Assembly (NCBI GenBank): GCA_905250125.1
Contig: CAJNOL010000006.1
Coordinates: forward strand, 230,855 to 294,854
Reading direction: 5' to 3'
Origin: Rotaria sordida
Lineage: Eukaryota > Rotifera > Eurotatoria > Philodinida > Philodinidae
Length of the DNA: 64,000 nt
The position numbers were made by a program, and so were the translations under genes. Below the pieces are notes generated by a model. It made no database searches, had not been told where the DNA came from, and saw only the letters and a list, made by a program, of their open reading frames with translations. This document shows, piece after piece, positions 1 to 11,576 of the stretch. Every line of letters begins with the position of its first letter. The stretch's first letter is position 1.

Positions 1-3000
1 TCATGACGTTTATCTTCAAGTTCATTTTCTATTTGTTTATTAAATTCAGCATTTGTAGCTTTTATTTCATCGATAAGACTTGTAAGGCGAAGAAGTTCAT
101 TTTGTTTATCTTCAAGTAGTTTTTCAAATTCTACACATTTATTATTTAATGTTTGATTAGTTTCTTGTAGGTGATTTAGAGTTGTAGTAAGTTGACTAAC
201 TTCATTTTGTTTATCTTCAAATTTACTTTCAAATTGTTTATTGATTTCGACATTGGTTGATTTTGTTTCATCAATAAGAGTCGTAAGATGAAGAACTTCA
301 TTTTGTTTATCTTCAAGTTGTTTTTTAATTTGTTCAAGGTCTTCAGTTATTTTTGAATATTTCTCTTTCATTTCTTCGTTAATAGTAGTAAGATGATCAA
401 TTTGATTTTGTTTATCTTCAAGTTCATTTTTAGTTACTTGTTGTTCTTCAGTGATTGTTGTATTTATTTCATTAATTGTCGCATTGAGTTTAATAATTTC
501 ATTTTGTTTATCTTCAAGTTCATTTTCTATTTGTTTATTAAATTCAGCATTTGTAGCTTTTATTTCATCGATACGACTTGTAAGGTGAAGAAGTTCATTT
601 TGTTTATCTTCAAGTAGTTTTTCAAATTCTACACATTTATTATTTAATGTTTGATTAGTTTCTTGTAGGTGATTTAGAGTTGCAGTAAGTTGACTAACTT
701 CATTTTGTTTATCTTCAAGTCGATTTTGAATGAGTTGTTGTTCTCCAATGGTTGTTGTGTTTAGCTCATTAATTGTCGTACTGAGTTTCACAATTTCATG
801 ATGTTTATCTTCAAGTTCGTTTTCGATTTGTTTTTTGAGCTCTACATTGATTACCTTCATTTCATCGATTACAGTCGTAAGATGAAGAACTTCATTTTGT
901 TTATCTTCAAATTGTTTTTTAATGTGTTCATTTTCTTCGGTGATGGTTGAGTTTATTACTTTGATGTCATTAATAGTAGAATTAAGTTGTAAAATTTCGT
1001 TCTGTTTTTCTTCAAGTTGTTGTATATTATCTTGTAATTGTTTTTTTGTAATATTAAATTCTTCTTGTAACTTAGTTAATTCACTTTGTGATAATTTAAG
1101 ATTTTCGAAATCATTTTCAAGTTGTTCAATATGAATAGTTTTTTGTTTAGATTCGTTTTCATATTGATTTAATTGTAGTTTTAGTTGATTAATTTCTATT
1201 TGTTGTTGTTCAATTTGTGAGTTTAGTATTTCAATTGATTTTTGATATTGATCTTGTAACGACTGAATTGATGAATCTTTTAACTTTTCAATTTCTTCAA
1301 TTTGAGATTTAAGATGATGATTTTCTTCTTGTAGTTGTTGGATATTGATATTAAATTCATGTTGCTTTTCATTGATAAGTTTTGTAGTTTGTTCTAAATG
1401 TTCTTGTTGTTGATTTTCAAGTGTTTGTCTTAATTGAGTACAATTAGTAAAAGATTCATCATAATCTTGTTGTAATTTTGTGAGAGAAGTTTTAAGTTGA
1501 TTAACTTCATCATCTAGAAGAAAGACAAAAGTAAAATTTTGATATTATCAATAAGAAATAGGAAATAACTGATGTCTCAACTTAATAAAATTTAAACATT
1601 GGATTACTGTGTTCGATAAAGAATAACGAGTGTTGCATCTAGTACGTCGGTCAAGGAAAGCAGAGCCCTTCCAAAGATTGAATTGATCTTCCTGGAGTTT
1701 GTGATTATGCTACTACATACTATATGACTCTCGTTCGAAAAATCGCCATTCAACCTTTCGAAATTTTCGTTGCTCCGAATGAAAAAATCTGACTGAAATC
1801 CTGATTTGAGATTGTATACTTCGCATGCTCTTACGAAATGTTGGTTGTAATAGACTTTTTTTAAAAGAAATACTTTGATTGAAGACATTAGAAATAAATG
1901 AATTTTTATTTAAAAGTTTCCTACACAAGTTGCTCGATTACATCTTGACTCTTGAGGACGAACTGTAACTAGAAAAACTAGTTATATTATAATAAATGAT
2001 AATTGCAGAACTATAGAGTCGTTTTCTAATTGATTAAATGATCCATCACTTTGTAAGTCTCATTTCGTTAAATTAATCTAATGTATTCATTTTCAATAGC
2101 TTCTCTTCGAGTTACTAACCAACTTTAGATTATTGAAAGAAATATTCTTATCTGAATTTTGTTTTGTGATTTCTATTATTATTCAACAAATCATCATAGG
2201 AAACTTTTTCTGTAAAATATATTTAGTTTTTTTTTTTTGACTAGAAGAAAGCTTTCGTTCTTATTAAAACTTCTAGTGTATTCTAAATTCAAAAAACTAT
2301 AAAGATACATTTAGACATTCTATTTGTTATAAATATTTATAAAATTTCATCTAACCTATCGATTGTTGTTTTGTTTGTTGTAATTCATTAATTCGATTTT
2401 CATATTCATTTTTAAGATTATCAATAGTGGTGAAATATTGTTTATTTTGTTGTTTTTCATTATTAATTTCTTGAGAAATATTTTGATGATCATAAATTAA
2501 TTGTTGAACTCTTTCGAATAAATCTATTGATTCATTCGATGGAAGAATATTTTCAATATTTTTTATCATTGCTCGTAAATTATTTAAATCTTCAGTTAAA
2601 TAAGAAATATTCATTTGTTGATTTGATAAAATAAGATTTAGATCTGTATATTGATTTATATCTTGTTGAAGTGATTGAATTTGTTTTTGAAATTCTTCAT
2701 TTGTTGTTTCAAGTTTTGTTTTATCATTAATTAATTGTTCGATATAATCTAATTTTTCATTAAATTTAATTAATAAATTTTCATATTTTTCTTTAATATC
2801 TTCATCAATTTTAATTTGTTGTTTTGTTAAATCACGTTCATTTTCAAGTTGTCGAATATGAAGATTTGATAATTCTAATTGTTCTTGTAAACGTTGTTTA
2901 TCTTGTAATAAAAGACTTATATCCGAATCAAAATGTTCTTGAACTTCCACTGATGATGTTGATATTTCGTCTGAATGACGATCCTAAAATGAAAAATTTT

Positions 3001-6000
3001 TATTTCAATTTTAAATAATATTAATATCATGTATTATTTAACTCTACATAAGTAAAAAATATAATGAAAAAAAATAAACTATATAGCTAACTATAATACT
3101 CCCATAGTAATATAATACACAAATACAAGACATACAATATAAAATAACATGCAAGATGCATAATAAGTCAAATATCTCACGAGCTAATATGTCTATTTTA
3201 TTATTTAACCGACTCACCATAATATTTCTTACAAAATGCTTCAAACTGAAATGATCTTCTCCTTTTGAAGTTGCCTATAAATATATATATCGAGAGTATA
3301 TCTCCCTAGTTATATATATATATACAGTAAAACCTCTCTATTCTGAACACCACTGGGACTTTCTGAAATCGTTCATAATTACGGGGTGATCATAAAGGAG
3401 AGGATTTTGCAAAAAAACGTTTTTTTAATTTATATCACATGTTTTCATCTTTTCCTATTGTTCAACAGATTTTATTCATTAGATTTGTACATTCCATATA
3501 TAATATGAGAAAAAATTTTCCACTATCAAAATTTTAAGTACGTGGATCAGGTGCATAAAATATTCAGATATGGAATACTATTTGATCTCTGCAAGGTGTA
3601 TGTCACGTCTTATAGACGTGTGTAATGATATCTTGATCAAATTCATTTTTGAATTTTCTTTTAATCTTTTATTTCTGAGCGATTCGTATTCATCTGTGTT
3701 TTCTAATTTTCTTTTTAACATATTTGAAACAGCTCCAATTGAAATATGAAATTTTTCACTTAATAGTCAATAAGAAAGCCCATTTTCTTTCTCTTTTATA
3801 AGGTTTATTTTTTCTTCTAAACAAAGTTCATGACGAATTGTCACATTTAATAATTTAACATTAACATATAAACATACAAGACGTAACTCAGTTACGCATA
3901 GACGAGATTGAAAATTATTTTTTTTTTGTCTATTTCTCTCTCTAAGCCAATTACAAAACTAGCCAATGAAATACATTGTGTTAATTCAAAGTTTAATGAT
4001 GTCCTCTATAACGTTCACATTACAGAGGAAAATTATACAGTCGGAACCGTAAAAAAGTGTTCACATTCAGAATCGTGAGGATTTCATTAAGGAGGGGGCC
4101 AAAACCAGCAAAAATCGCTCGGGGGGACCGGAGAGCGTTCAGTATTACAGGTTGATCATTAAGGAGGGGTGTTCACTAATAGATGTTTTACTGTATATGT
4201 GTATGTGTGTGTGTAGTCTTATCTTTTTTTTTAGATAAATGATAAAAGATAAAAAAATTTTTCAAAATTTACTTTCATCATGGATTCAATAACGGTTTGT
4301 TTTTCATTTAATTTTTGAAGAAGATCATCACGTTCTTTCGTTAATTCAGTTTGTTTGTCTTGATGAGTTTTTATAGCATGTTTACATTGATTAAATAATG
4401 CTTCAAATTTGTAATTCTAAAATAAAATTGTAAAGTTATTATAGAAGTTGAACTGAACTAAGAGCATTTTATTCTTGAAATAAACAAACGAAAAATAAAA
4501 TATAGAAATTAGTTCTAGATATTTTTGAAACTTTCATAGTTTATTAGTTTATTGCGACAGTTCCAGATCTTTTGATTTATTTCTATCATGAAATAAGAAT
4601 ATAAAATTTGCTAGTTTATATGAGTGATGCAAAAGACACACTATTACTACTGTTATATCTTAAGATAGGAATAGTGACAAGATCTGAAACTTGCACGATA
4701 AACTATTCTCGTTAAGATCTGTTTCTATGCATGACATTCATTTAAAAAATATCGTAAAAGTGCAATACCATCGTAGTAATAAGCTGAGGGTACGAATTCT
4801 TTTCAAAATATTCATAGCTCATTTAGATCTGTATAATGCATATAGTCTGGACTCAAAAATGATTTATCAGTTGAAGAGTAGATGTATTATGCACTTTTAA
4901 ACAGTGAATAAGTAGTAGCGTAATTAGACAGGAGCTCAATACACTTACAGAAGGCTTTGAGAGATCTTCACCCTCTTTGCAAATATGATCAGGAGCTGAG
5001 TCGCTCGCCTCCTATAACCTTTTTCTTATCCCATGATGTAAAAAATACCAGAAAAATGACTCGTTATTAAGTCATCAGATCATTACTAATAATTCTTTAA
5101 AACTCAAGAAAAAAATAAATAAAATAAAATTGAACCTTTTCACGAAGTTTTTGAATTTCTTCATGATCTGTTTCATGAGGTAATTGAATGAGATCTTGTT
5201 GTACGGTAAGCTAAAGAAAGAATTAAATTTGTTTTTCCTTAAATGACGAAAATCAATCATTTAACTTTTAATGTAAGTTCTTCAATTCTATTTTCTCGTT
5301 TTCGTATTTCTTTTTGATGTAAACATTCAAGTTGTTCTTTAGCTTGTCGATCAAGTTTAGTCTGTTCACGTAATTCTGAAAGTCGTTTCATTGATGTATC
5401 TTGATATTGTTGTAAAATATTCTAACAAACAAAAAAAACAAACAAAGAATATATGATTTGAAAGAATTCTTATTTATTTATTTTTTATATACTTTAATAT
5501 GTTCTTTTTCTCGTTCAACTTCATCATAAGCATTTTTCAATTGATTAAATTTATTCTTATAAATAGCAAGTAATTTTTGCATTTTTATCATTTTCTAGAA
5601 TAACTAATACTTTAAGAAGAAAAAGAATTTTTTAAAATATTTTAATAAACTCACAGCATTATTTTCATGATCACTCTCATCACCACCACCACCATATTCA
5701 GATTCAATATCCGATGGTGGCATATAAGTACGTTGTGGTGATACATAAGTCATGATAGAATTAGAACTTTGACTAACACTAAATTGACTGATATCACTTG
5801 AAGCTGAATCTAATCGAGAACGATTATTTTCCTTAAAAGAAAAATGAAATTATGAAATAGAAATTTCAAGATGAATAAACTTTTTTACAAGATTATCATC
5901 TCGACTAGTAATTGAAGATGTTCGAGTATCAGAATCTCTTGATATAGATACCTATTTTAAAATAAAAAGAATGATATAATTGTGAATATTTTTCCAAACA

Positions 6001-6090
6001 TACTGAATCAGATGATGGAATGCTCGGTAATACATTTAAATTTGTTTTAGTAACTTGAGTTGCTAACTTTTCTTTTAAATTTTTAAACAT
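1..6090 (-). CDS. GOLGA4: Golgin-245 (GOLGA4)-like trans-Golgi coiled-coil protein, 5' part of gene
   Basis: Golgins of this type are long coiled-coil tethers that capture vesicles at the trans-Golgi. Nine exons read in frame: 6004-6090, 5889-5951, 5655-5831, 5493-5594, 5266-5421, 5136-5210, 4273-4416, 2356-2983 and 1-1513 (open at the left edge), about 980 residues so far. The start MFKNLKEKLATQ resembles the short amphipathic N-terminus of vertebrate golgin-245 (MFKKLKQKI). It is followed by a Ser-rich stretch with a PPSDIESE motif (human has PPSDMDSE), then YKNKFNQLKNAYDEVEREK and LRRL/ELRE-type coiled coil, in the same order as the human protein. The remainder is Gln/Glu/Lys/Leu-rich heptads. 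The C-terminal GRIP domain would lie left of the window and is not seen. Golgin-97 is the main alternative, but the N-terminal motif order favours golgin-245. Confidence 0.82.
13..719 (-). repeat. Recent 498-bp internal duplication inside the golgin coiled-coil exon
   Basis: Positions 13-221 and 511-719 differ by only three substitutions over 209 bp and are offset by exactly 498 bp (166 codons), so the frame is kept. The wider exon is built from older, diverged units starting with LEDKQNE; another related unit starts near 808, offset 297 bp (99 codons). The duplication lengthens the coiled coil without disturbing its reading frame. Confidence 0.85.
3325..4193 (-). mobile_element. Decayed pogo/Tigger-type DNA transposon in a golgin intron
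   Basis: An 869-bp element flanked by TA on both sides (3323-3324 and 4194-4195). Its inverted ends begin CAGTAAAACCTCTCTATTC on the left and CAGTAAAACATCTATTAG on the right, followed in both by GAACACC. CAGT-start termini with TA target sites are typical of the pogo/Tigger branch of Tc1/mariner. On the minus strand (about 3630-3850) a reading frame with one in-frame stop gives RHELCLEEKINLIKE, then LSEKFHISIGAVSNMLKRK. That matches the N-terminal CENP-B/psq-type helix-turn-helix of Tigger transposases. No DDE catalytic part is present, so this is a non-autonomous, decayed copy. Confidence 0.8.
4660..4880. repeat. Single-arm copy of a dispersed foldback family
   Basis: This golgin-intron segment (AAGATCTGTTTCTATGCA, then GACATTCATTTAAAAAATA, then GTAATAAGCTGAGGGTACGA) recurs in the bystin introns near 12340-12550 and 14690-14930, and inverted near 11930-12110 and 14390-14530. 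Here only one arm is evident. Boundaries are approximate. Confidence 0.6.
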
Positions 6091-7388
6091 GATGCGATGA
6101 TTTGAAAAATAAATCGGATAGAAAACAATCTTAATAATAGATGTAGAGTGTGTATCTTTTTTTTCCTTTTACTATCCTTGTTGTTACTGTTGTTATTCAT
6201 CAATTCATTGTTGGTTGTTTTAAAAACCAATCCGATTTTCCGAGATGATATTACCGTATCATACGAATCAATTTGACTTGATCTCATACATTTAAAAAGT
6301 GCGCAAAGTAAAGCAAGATAATATTGTTATATTTTATCTTTTTTTTCTCCCTCAACTCAAACTAATGAGATGTCGCCTACAGACTAGATTCTCTTAAAAT
6401 ATACGTAACTTTTCGAACACTTCCAAACAATATGTTAATTGTTTTGTAACATACTAGTTTAGTCAAAATGATTGCAACATCGGATATTTCATCAAACATC
6501 TCAGCACAGATAAATCATAAAGTCTTGAAATTTTCTTAAAAAAAAAAGATGCACCATTGAATTCTGTATAAACTTCTCATTGGCGTAATTTAAAACTATA
6601 GAACTGAATATTTTTATGGACCACATAGCATGTTTCTACCTAGTGTACTAAAGTTGCACACATTGTTTTTACTAATTTGTATTTTTTCCATATGAACCAA
6701 ATCTTTAATTTTTAAAATAGAACTTATTGCTTGGTCACCTTTGAAAAACTCAATTGATTGTGTAGATATACGAAATTTTCTAATGCTGAATCGTTCGGGC
6801 TCTTTTTTGTCATTCAACTTTTGAAATTTTAATATCGATGATAAATAGATTAATTTTATGGTTTAAATCATAAGTAGTGCGAATCTAATGGATTTGCTGG
6901 ATCTTTTTTGAAAAATAGAAAAGATGCCAGTAAATCTTTAGAAAAAAGTGGTCTATAAATTCAAGTATTTTGATCTTGTATGCATATAGTCAGACTCTTT
7001 AGAAATACTTTGTATAGATCCGAATTTTTCTGTCAAGTACTTGTTCAATTCGAAAAAAAAGCTCAGTTGAGAGCCAATCGTCGCACTGCCAATATCGTCC
7101 ACAACATATCAGTTAAACAAATACGCAAACACTTAAAGGGAATTTTTCGGACTTTTCTTTGAAAATCTAAACCTCTGCAATGTTACACATCTACCTAGGA
7201 AAGATCGATCGGTATAGGCACGAAGCTTATTCATTTGAAATAGAAGTTTTGTCATGCAAATCAATGGAATTGATAAAAGTGGTTTTTCAGAGCAGTAAAT
7301 AAGGTACGACAGAGGATGAGGATCCAAACTTTCCTTGCCATTTTTTCACAAAAAGTAATTCTGGATGAGCAATAGGCTCAGTCCAGCA

Positions 7389-7594
7389 ATGTTCAGATTT
7401 TCTAAAAAGGGAATTTCAAAAATTTCGGAGATTTCAAGCATTTATGTTCTGAATTTTACGTTACTTCCTAAAATGATATAATTTCTGAAATTTCCAATAT
7501 GTCTAAAAACTTTTGATTTGCACTGCTATATAGTTATCGAGCTGGTGGAAATTTCAGAAATGTGGGTAATTTCCTTTTTTGGAAATCTGAACAT
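7389..7594. repeat. Short MITE-like inverted-repeat element (about 206 bp)
   Basis: The left end ATGTTCAGATTTTCTAAAAA is matched inverted by the right end (reverse complement ATGTTCAGATTTCCAAAAAA). Imperfect matching continues inward through GGAATTTC/GGAAATTAC. There is no coding capacity. Target-site duplication is not clear. Confidence 0.6.
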
Positions 7595-7653
7595 ACCTCT
7601 ATGTTTAATACTTATTCTTGATGTAAAGGTATTTTTATGTGTAAAGTTAAATC

Positions 7654-8130
7654 ATTTGACATGATTAAATTCTCTTCTTTTATTTAATATGATATCAATA
7701 ACATAAAATTAACAAAAAAACTAGTGACATTTCGTATTCTGATAAGATATTTTGTTAGACATGAACATAAAAGTAAATGACGTAACATACATAAACGTAT
7801 AAGAAAAAACCAGAACAAAATAAGAACAAACAAAATTAAACTATTTTCAGTCAATTTTTGATAGTTATACGGAAAACAAGACGGCAACAGCGACTAGGTA
7901 ACGATCTAATCCTTCTTCGCATCACTATCAAGAATTGATTGAAAATAGTCTAATTTGTTTGTTCTTATTTTGTTGTATTTTTCTTTTACATTTATGTATG
8001 TTACATAATTTACTTTTACATTTACGTCTGCGAAGTATCTTATCGGGATACGAAACGTCACTAGTTTTTTGATAATTTTATATTATTAATATTATATTAA
8101 ATAAAAGAAGAGAATTTCATCATGTCAAAT
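7654..8130. repeat. Long hairpin (foldback) element, arms about 210 bp, loop about 50 bp
   Basis: The left arm 7654-7872 and right arm 7922-8130 are near-complementary, for example ACATGATTAAATTCTCTTCT at the left end and AGAAGAGAATTTCATCATGT at the right. Internal blocks such as TTTGTTTGTTCTTATTTTGT also match in opposite orientation. The short loop means a transcript would fold into one long hairpin. Small overlapping frames here are by-products of the repeat. Confidence 0.75.
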
Positions 8131-10123
8131 ATCAATTTAATCTTCTTATTACAAGAAGAAAGTTAATTCTTAGCTCCCCATTGACAATCCGAATTACCAT
8201 TTGTAGAATAATTGTAGAAAATAAAGGAAGCATGGGATTTGAAAACGATAAGAACATTTTTTTTATAGTGAACCTTATGAACTATCGATTGGTAAAAAGA
8301 ATAATTTTCTTCATCGCTCCGTCTTTGAAGTATTGGACCTACAAAATCGATAATTTTGCAAAGAAAATGAAAAAAAATCGAATTTTTCGAAACAAATCGT
8401 TCCCTACGTACAGAAGATAAAAATCTTTCGAAATTCCTATGTGATATAAAGTGATAAAAGTGTCTACTAGTAAGTTAGATATATTTTGAATGCATCGCGA
8501 TAAGTTGACCAATTACACATACTCACGCACATAATTGGCCAAGGAACCATTATGAGGTACCTTTAGAGCAATCAAGAAAAATGGTAATATATGTATTATA
8601 AATCTCAGATTATGAGAAGTTAGAACAACATGTATTATGAATTAAATATCTTCAGAAGTTATAAAACAGTTCAAAGCAAGTTAGATGCCTATTGAAGACG
8701 ACATGCTATAAACACATGCGCTCTTTTGACATTAATTTTTATCGGTTTATTCTCTCCGTTTTCCAGTACTTCCATAAGATAGGATAGATGTTGCTTTTTG
8801 CTTATTCAATAATGTAATGAAAGAAAAAAAAATCAACGTTTAGTGTATTGTTTCATCCCTTTACTCCATCATATAGTTAATCGACCAATTAAATGACCCT
8901 ACACAAAAAGGTAGACACTCGGTGGATCAGACCACATAATTGTCATACGAGACATGCTAGTACTCTATTCGTATAGTTATTTTATCGATAGTTCTTTTGA
9001 AACCACTGTGCGAGTAAAGGGTTAATAGTAAATGACAGATATTGAAAATATCTGCTTTTTTAGGAATAACTGAGAAAGAGAAACGAAAAAATCTTGAATT
9101 GATCAGCTGTTAATAAAACTTCATGACTGACTATAATAATGCTTCAATCATGACTGGAAAAAAAATTGAAAAATCAATGTTTGAATACTTCTTTTTCAAT
9201 GATTGTAAATCATTCAAATAAACTATATCGCACAATGAAACAGTTTGATTGATGATAATTCACCTTTCTTTTTTATAGAGCAGTTTAAATCAATTTTTAT
9301 ACTAAATATTAGTATTTACAAAAGAATGTTAATTTTCAATATTGTGTGTATATTTTTATTTATTTAGAATGATATTTTAATATCTAAGAGTGAGAAGACA
9401 GTTTTCTTTATTTCCAATAGGCCACAAATAATATAGGAAGACGAATATAAAGTTTCATCAAGATATTTTAATCAGATATCTGAAGACAACTAGTGATAAT
9501 GATCTATGTAGTACATATAATATAGACTAATAGACTCAACTTAGACTCATTTTACACTAGTATTTTCAATGGAAATCCAAAATAATAAAATATTTTCTTA
9601 TACTTTGTTTTTGCAAGCAGTATTTGATGACAACTTCTGTATTGAAAGAAAGCCATAAATCTAAGTTTATATAACAAGTAATATCTTTAATTTAGTATTA
9701 TATACGCCTTCTAAGACTTTGACACCTCAATATAAACTTCTTCAGTATATCTAAACAATTTATAAAAAAGCGTGTATATTAGAAGAAGCAGCTATTCTGT
9801 ACATTTTGCTTGTGTTTGATATACTTGTTTATTAGAAACACTACTTCATACGACTCACGTTGTCCTTTTTATAATAAATATCAGACCATCTACATAAAAA
9901 GAAAATACTTTTGATTGGTTCAAATGTCATTTTCATTATTCGCGTGGTAAGTGGCGTTACTTATTGCTTGCTAAATGTGAACAAGCAAATCAACATTTAT
10001 CTAAATGACTCAGTTATTCCGGCATTTGATCCATCGTCTTATTCTTTCTATTTCTCGTTAGTTAGTTCTTTCTTTCTGGAAAAGAACTCTCGTCATTTCT
10101 AGTTTGTTTATAATAAATACTCT

Positions 10124-10135
10124 TATTTATTGTAG
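10124..10135 (+). promoter_or_regulatory. Candidate splice acceptor just upstream of GPKOW start
   Basis: A T-rich tract ending in TTGTAG lies 13 nt before ATG 10149. It could accept a spliced leader or end a 5' UTR intron. The sequence alone cannot distinguish these. Confidence 0.35.
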
Positions 10136-10148
10136 AGGTCATATTAAC

Positions 10149-11021
10149 ATGTCTCGAAATTCTTATATTGAATTTAAAATCCATGCTTTAAAACGTCCGA
10201 AAATTAATCATAATTTATCATCTATTGTTCAATTTGATTCAACAACAATATCTGACGATGTTCCACAAGAATTTATTTCCACTTTTGATAATAGTGCCAT
10301 AACATCTAGTAATGTTTCTACGTGTACACCTGAACGTTCTATTCCTGTTCAACCCAATACTCATCATGATATTTTTAAATTTAAAAAACATTCTCGTAAA
10401 TCTGTTGTATCATCAGATCCTATTGTGAATATTTTAAATAATAATTTAAAACGAATTATTATTGAAGAATCTAAAGCAAATAATGAAAATGGAACTATTG
10501 ATATACATACTATAAAACAAGATCTTAGTAATACATTAGAAAATGATGAAATTTCAATTGAAAAAGATGATATTAAAAATGCTGATTATAATGAAGTACC
10601 TATAGAAGAATTTGGTATGGCTGCTATACGTGGTATGGGTTATAATGAAAATATTGGTCTTGGTAAATCAAATAAAAAACAAATTAATATATTTAATCCA
10701 GAAATACGACCTCGTGGACTTGGATTAGGAGCAGATCGAGAAGTATTAGTAAAAATAAATAGATTAAAACGTAATTTAAAAGAAGCTGGTATTAATGAAA
10801 ATGATGATTTATATTTTGAAAAAGGAGCTTTTGTTTTTATTGAAAAAGGTTCATATTCTAATTTATATGGTACGATCGTATCGATTAATGAAGATCTTAA
10901 TCGTATTGATGTTAAATTAACTACGAATGATGATATAAATGAAATAATTTCTATTTCACAATATAATATTAAATTAGTAAATGAAAAAGAATTTCTTAAA
11001 TATAGTAAATATGTAAAGTAA
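10149..11021 (+). CDS. GPKOW: GPKOW/Spp2-like G-patch and KOW splicing factor
   Basis: GPKOW (yeast Spp2) activates the DEAH helicase DHX16/Prp2 in the spliceosome; its G-patch contacts the helicase. This single-exon frame encodes 290 residues. The low-complexity N-terminal half includes a conserved-looking IEFKIHALKRPKI segment. Residues about 158-205 form the G-patch (VPIEEFGMAAIRGMGYNEN, then IGLGKSNKK and RPRGLGLGA), and about 233-285 one KOW segment (KGAFVFIEKGSYSNLYGTI). Human GPKOW is 476 aa with a second KOW and a C-terminal domain, both absent here. The ATG at 10149 was chosen because an acceptor-like tract ends at 10135 and family similarity begins only after it. A good donor (GTAAAG) at 11013 would splice in frame to the next COMM exon at 11127, so a fusion product is possible. 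Confidence 0.85.
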   Translation: MSRNSYIEFKIHALKRPKINHNLSSIVQFDSTTISDDVPQEFISTFDNSAITSSNVSTCTPERSIPVQPNTHHDIFKFKKHSRKSVVSSDPIVNILNNNLKRIIIEESKANNENGTIDIHTIKQDLSNTLENDEISIEKDDIKNADYNEVPIEEFGMAAIRGMGYNENIGLGKSNKKQINIFNPEIRPRGLGLGADREVLVKINRLKRNLKEAGINENDDLYFEKGAFVFIEKGSYSNLYGTIVSINEDLNRIDVKLTTNDDINEIISISQYNIKLVNEKEFLKYSKYVK

Positions 11022-11112
11022 TTTTTTAATTCAGATATTATTTATAACAAATATTAAAATAAATGAATTCCGATTGATATTAATTATTATTTTTTTTTTT
11101 TTTGTAAATATA

Positions 11113-11126
11113 TGTTTTTTTTTCAG
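11113..11126 (+). promoter_or_regulatory. Strong splice acceptor abutting the COMMD start codon
   Basis: A run of T ending TTTTCAG immediately precedes ATG 11127. No COMMD exon is seen upstream, so the partner is either a spliced leader in trans or GPKOW donor 11013 in cis. Confidence 0.6.
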
Positions 11127-11435
11127 ATGCTTCCTCAATTGAAAGATTTTAATTGGTATATTGATATGAAATTATTAGCAGGTGCTAATGGTCAACGTAT
11201 CCAACAACCATCATGTGTTCTTTCTTTAGATGTTTGTAGACAAATTCTTTTTTTCTTAATTAACGAATGAATTGTTTTCTGGTTTTTTTTTAAATAGATA
11301 AATGATCCAACAAAATCAGATGGTGAAAATGAAAAATCTGTTCAAATTGAATTATCAAAAGAAACGCTTAACCTTGTCTTGGATAATTTTACACGAATTC
11401 GTGAACAACTTAATATATTAGCTAAACGAGAATAA
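11127..11435 (+). CDS. COMMD9: COMM-domain protein, COMMD9-like, lacking the N-terminal helical domain
   Basis: COMMD proteins form the Commander complex, which acts in endosomal cargo recycling. Two exons (11127-11231 and 11298-11435, 66-bp intron) encode 80 residues that are essentially only the COMM domain. The sequence LKDFNWYIDMK and the tail VQIELSKETLNLVLDNFTR then IREQLN closely follow the end of human COMMD9 (VELSKETLDTMLDGLGRIRDQL). The HN domain found in most COMMDs is missing; COMMD6 shows that such short forms can be natural. The first ATG directly follows a polypyrimidine-CAG acceptor. So either the mRNA is trans-spliced here, starting 105 bp after the GPKOW stop, or this is a 3' exon of GPKOW joined in frame from donor 11013. 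The N-terminal part may also lie elsewhere or be lost. Confidence 0.75.
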
Positions 11436-11543
11436 AAGATTGTTTTTTTTTTATTGCAATAGAAATGTGATTTTTCTCTTATTTTTTCTTTTTATTAATT
11501 TGATTTGTCCTTGATGAAAAGATAAAGTTACTTTCCAATGATA

Positions 11544-11559
11544 TTTCGTCTATCTCTAG
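11544..11559 (+). promoter_or_regulatory. Candidate trans-splice acceptor upstream of bystin
   Basis: A tract reading CGTCTATCTCTAG ends at 11559, 17 nt before ATG 11577 and 124 nt after the COMMD stop codon. Its position fits processing of a downstream cistron. This is inference only. Confidence 0.4.
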
Positions 11560-11576
11560 AGAAAAAAGAACGTAAC

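Larger units (their letters stand above)
6091..10148. other. Intergenic spacer between divergent golgin and GPKOW genes
   Basis: About 4 kb between two divergently transcribed genes, so it should hold both promoters. No open frame here has coding character; those present are short and AT-driven. It contains two inverted-repeat elements (7389-7594 and 7654-8130). No CpG-like or TATA element could be picked out confidently against the AT-rich background. A splice-acceptor-like tract ends at 10135, 13 nt before the GPKOW start codon. Confidence 0.6.

Noticed and set aside
1604..1928. Small minus-strand frames in the golgin intron 1514-2355
   Set aside because: They lie between well-supported exons with matching phase and have no coding signature; treated as intron.
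10104..10148. N-terminal extension of GPKOW to ATG 10104
   Set aside because: It would read through an acceptor-like TTGTAG tract; ATG 10149 lies just behind it and begins the plausible protein.
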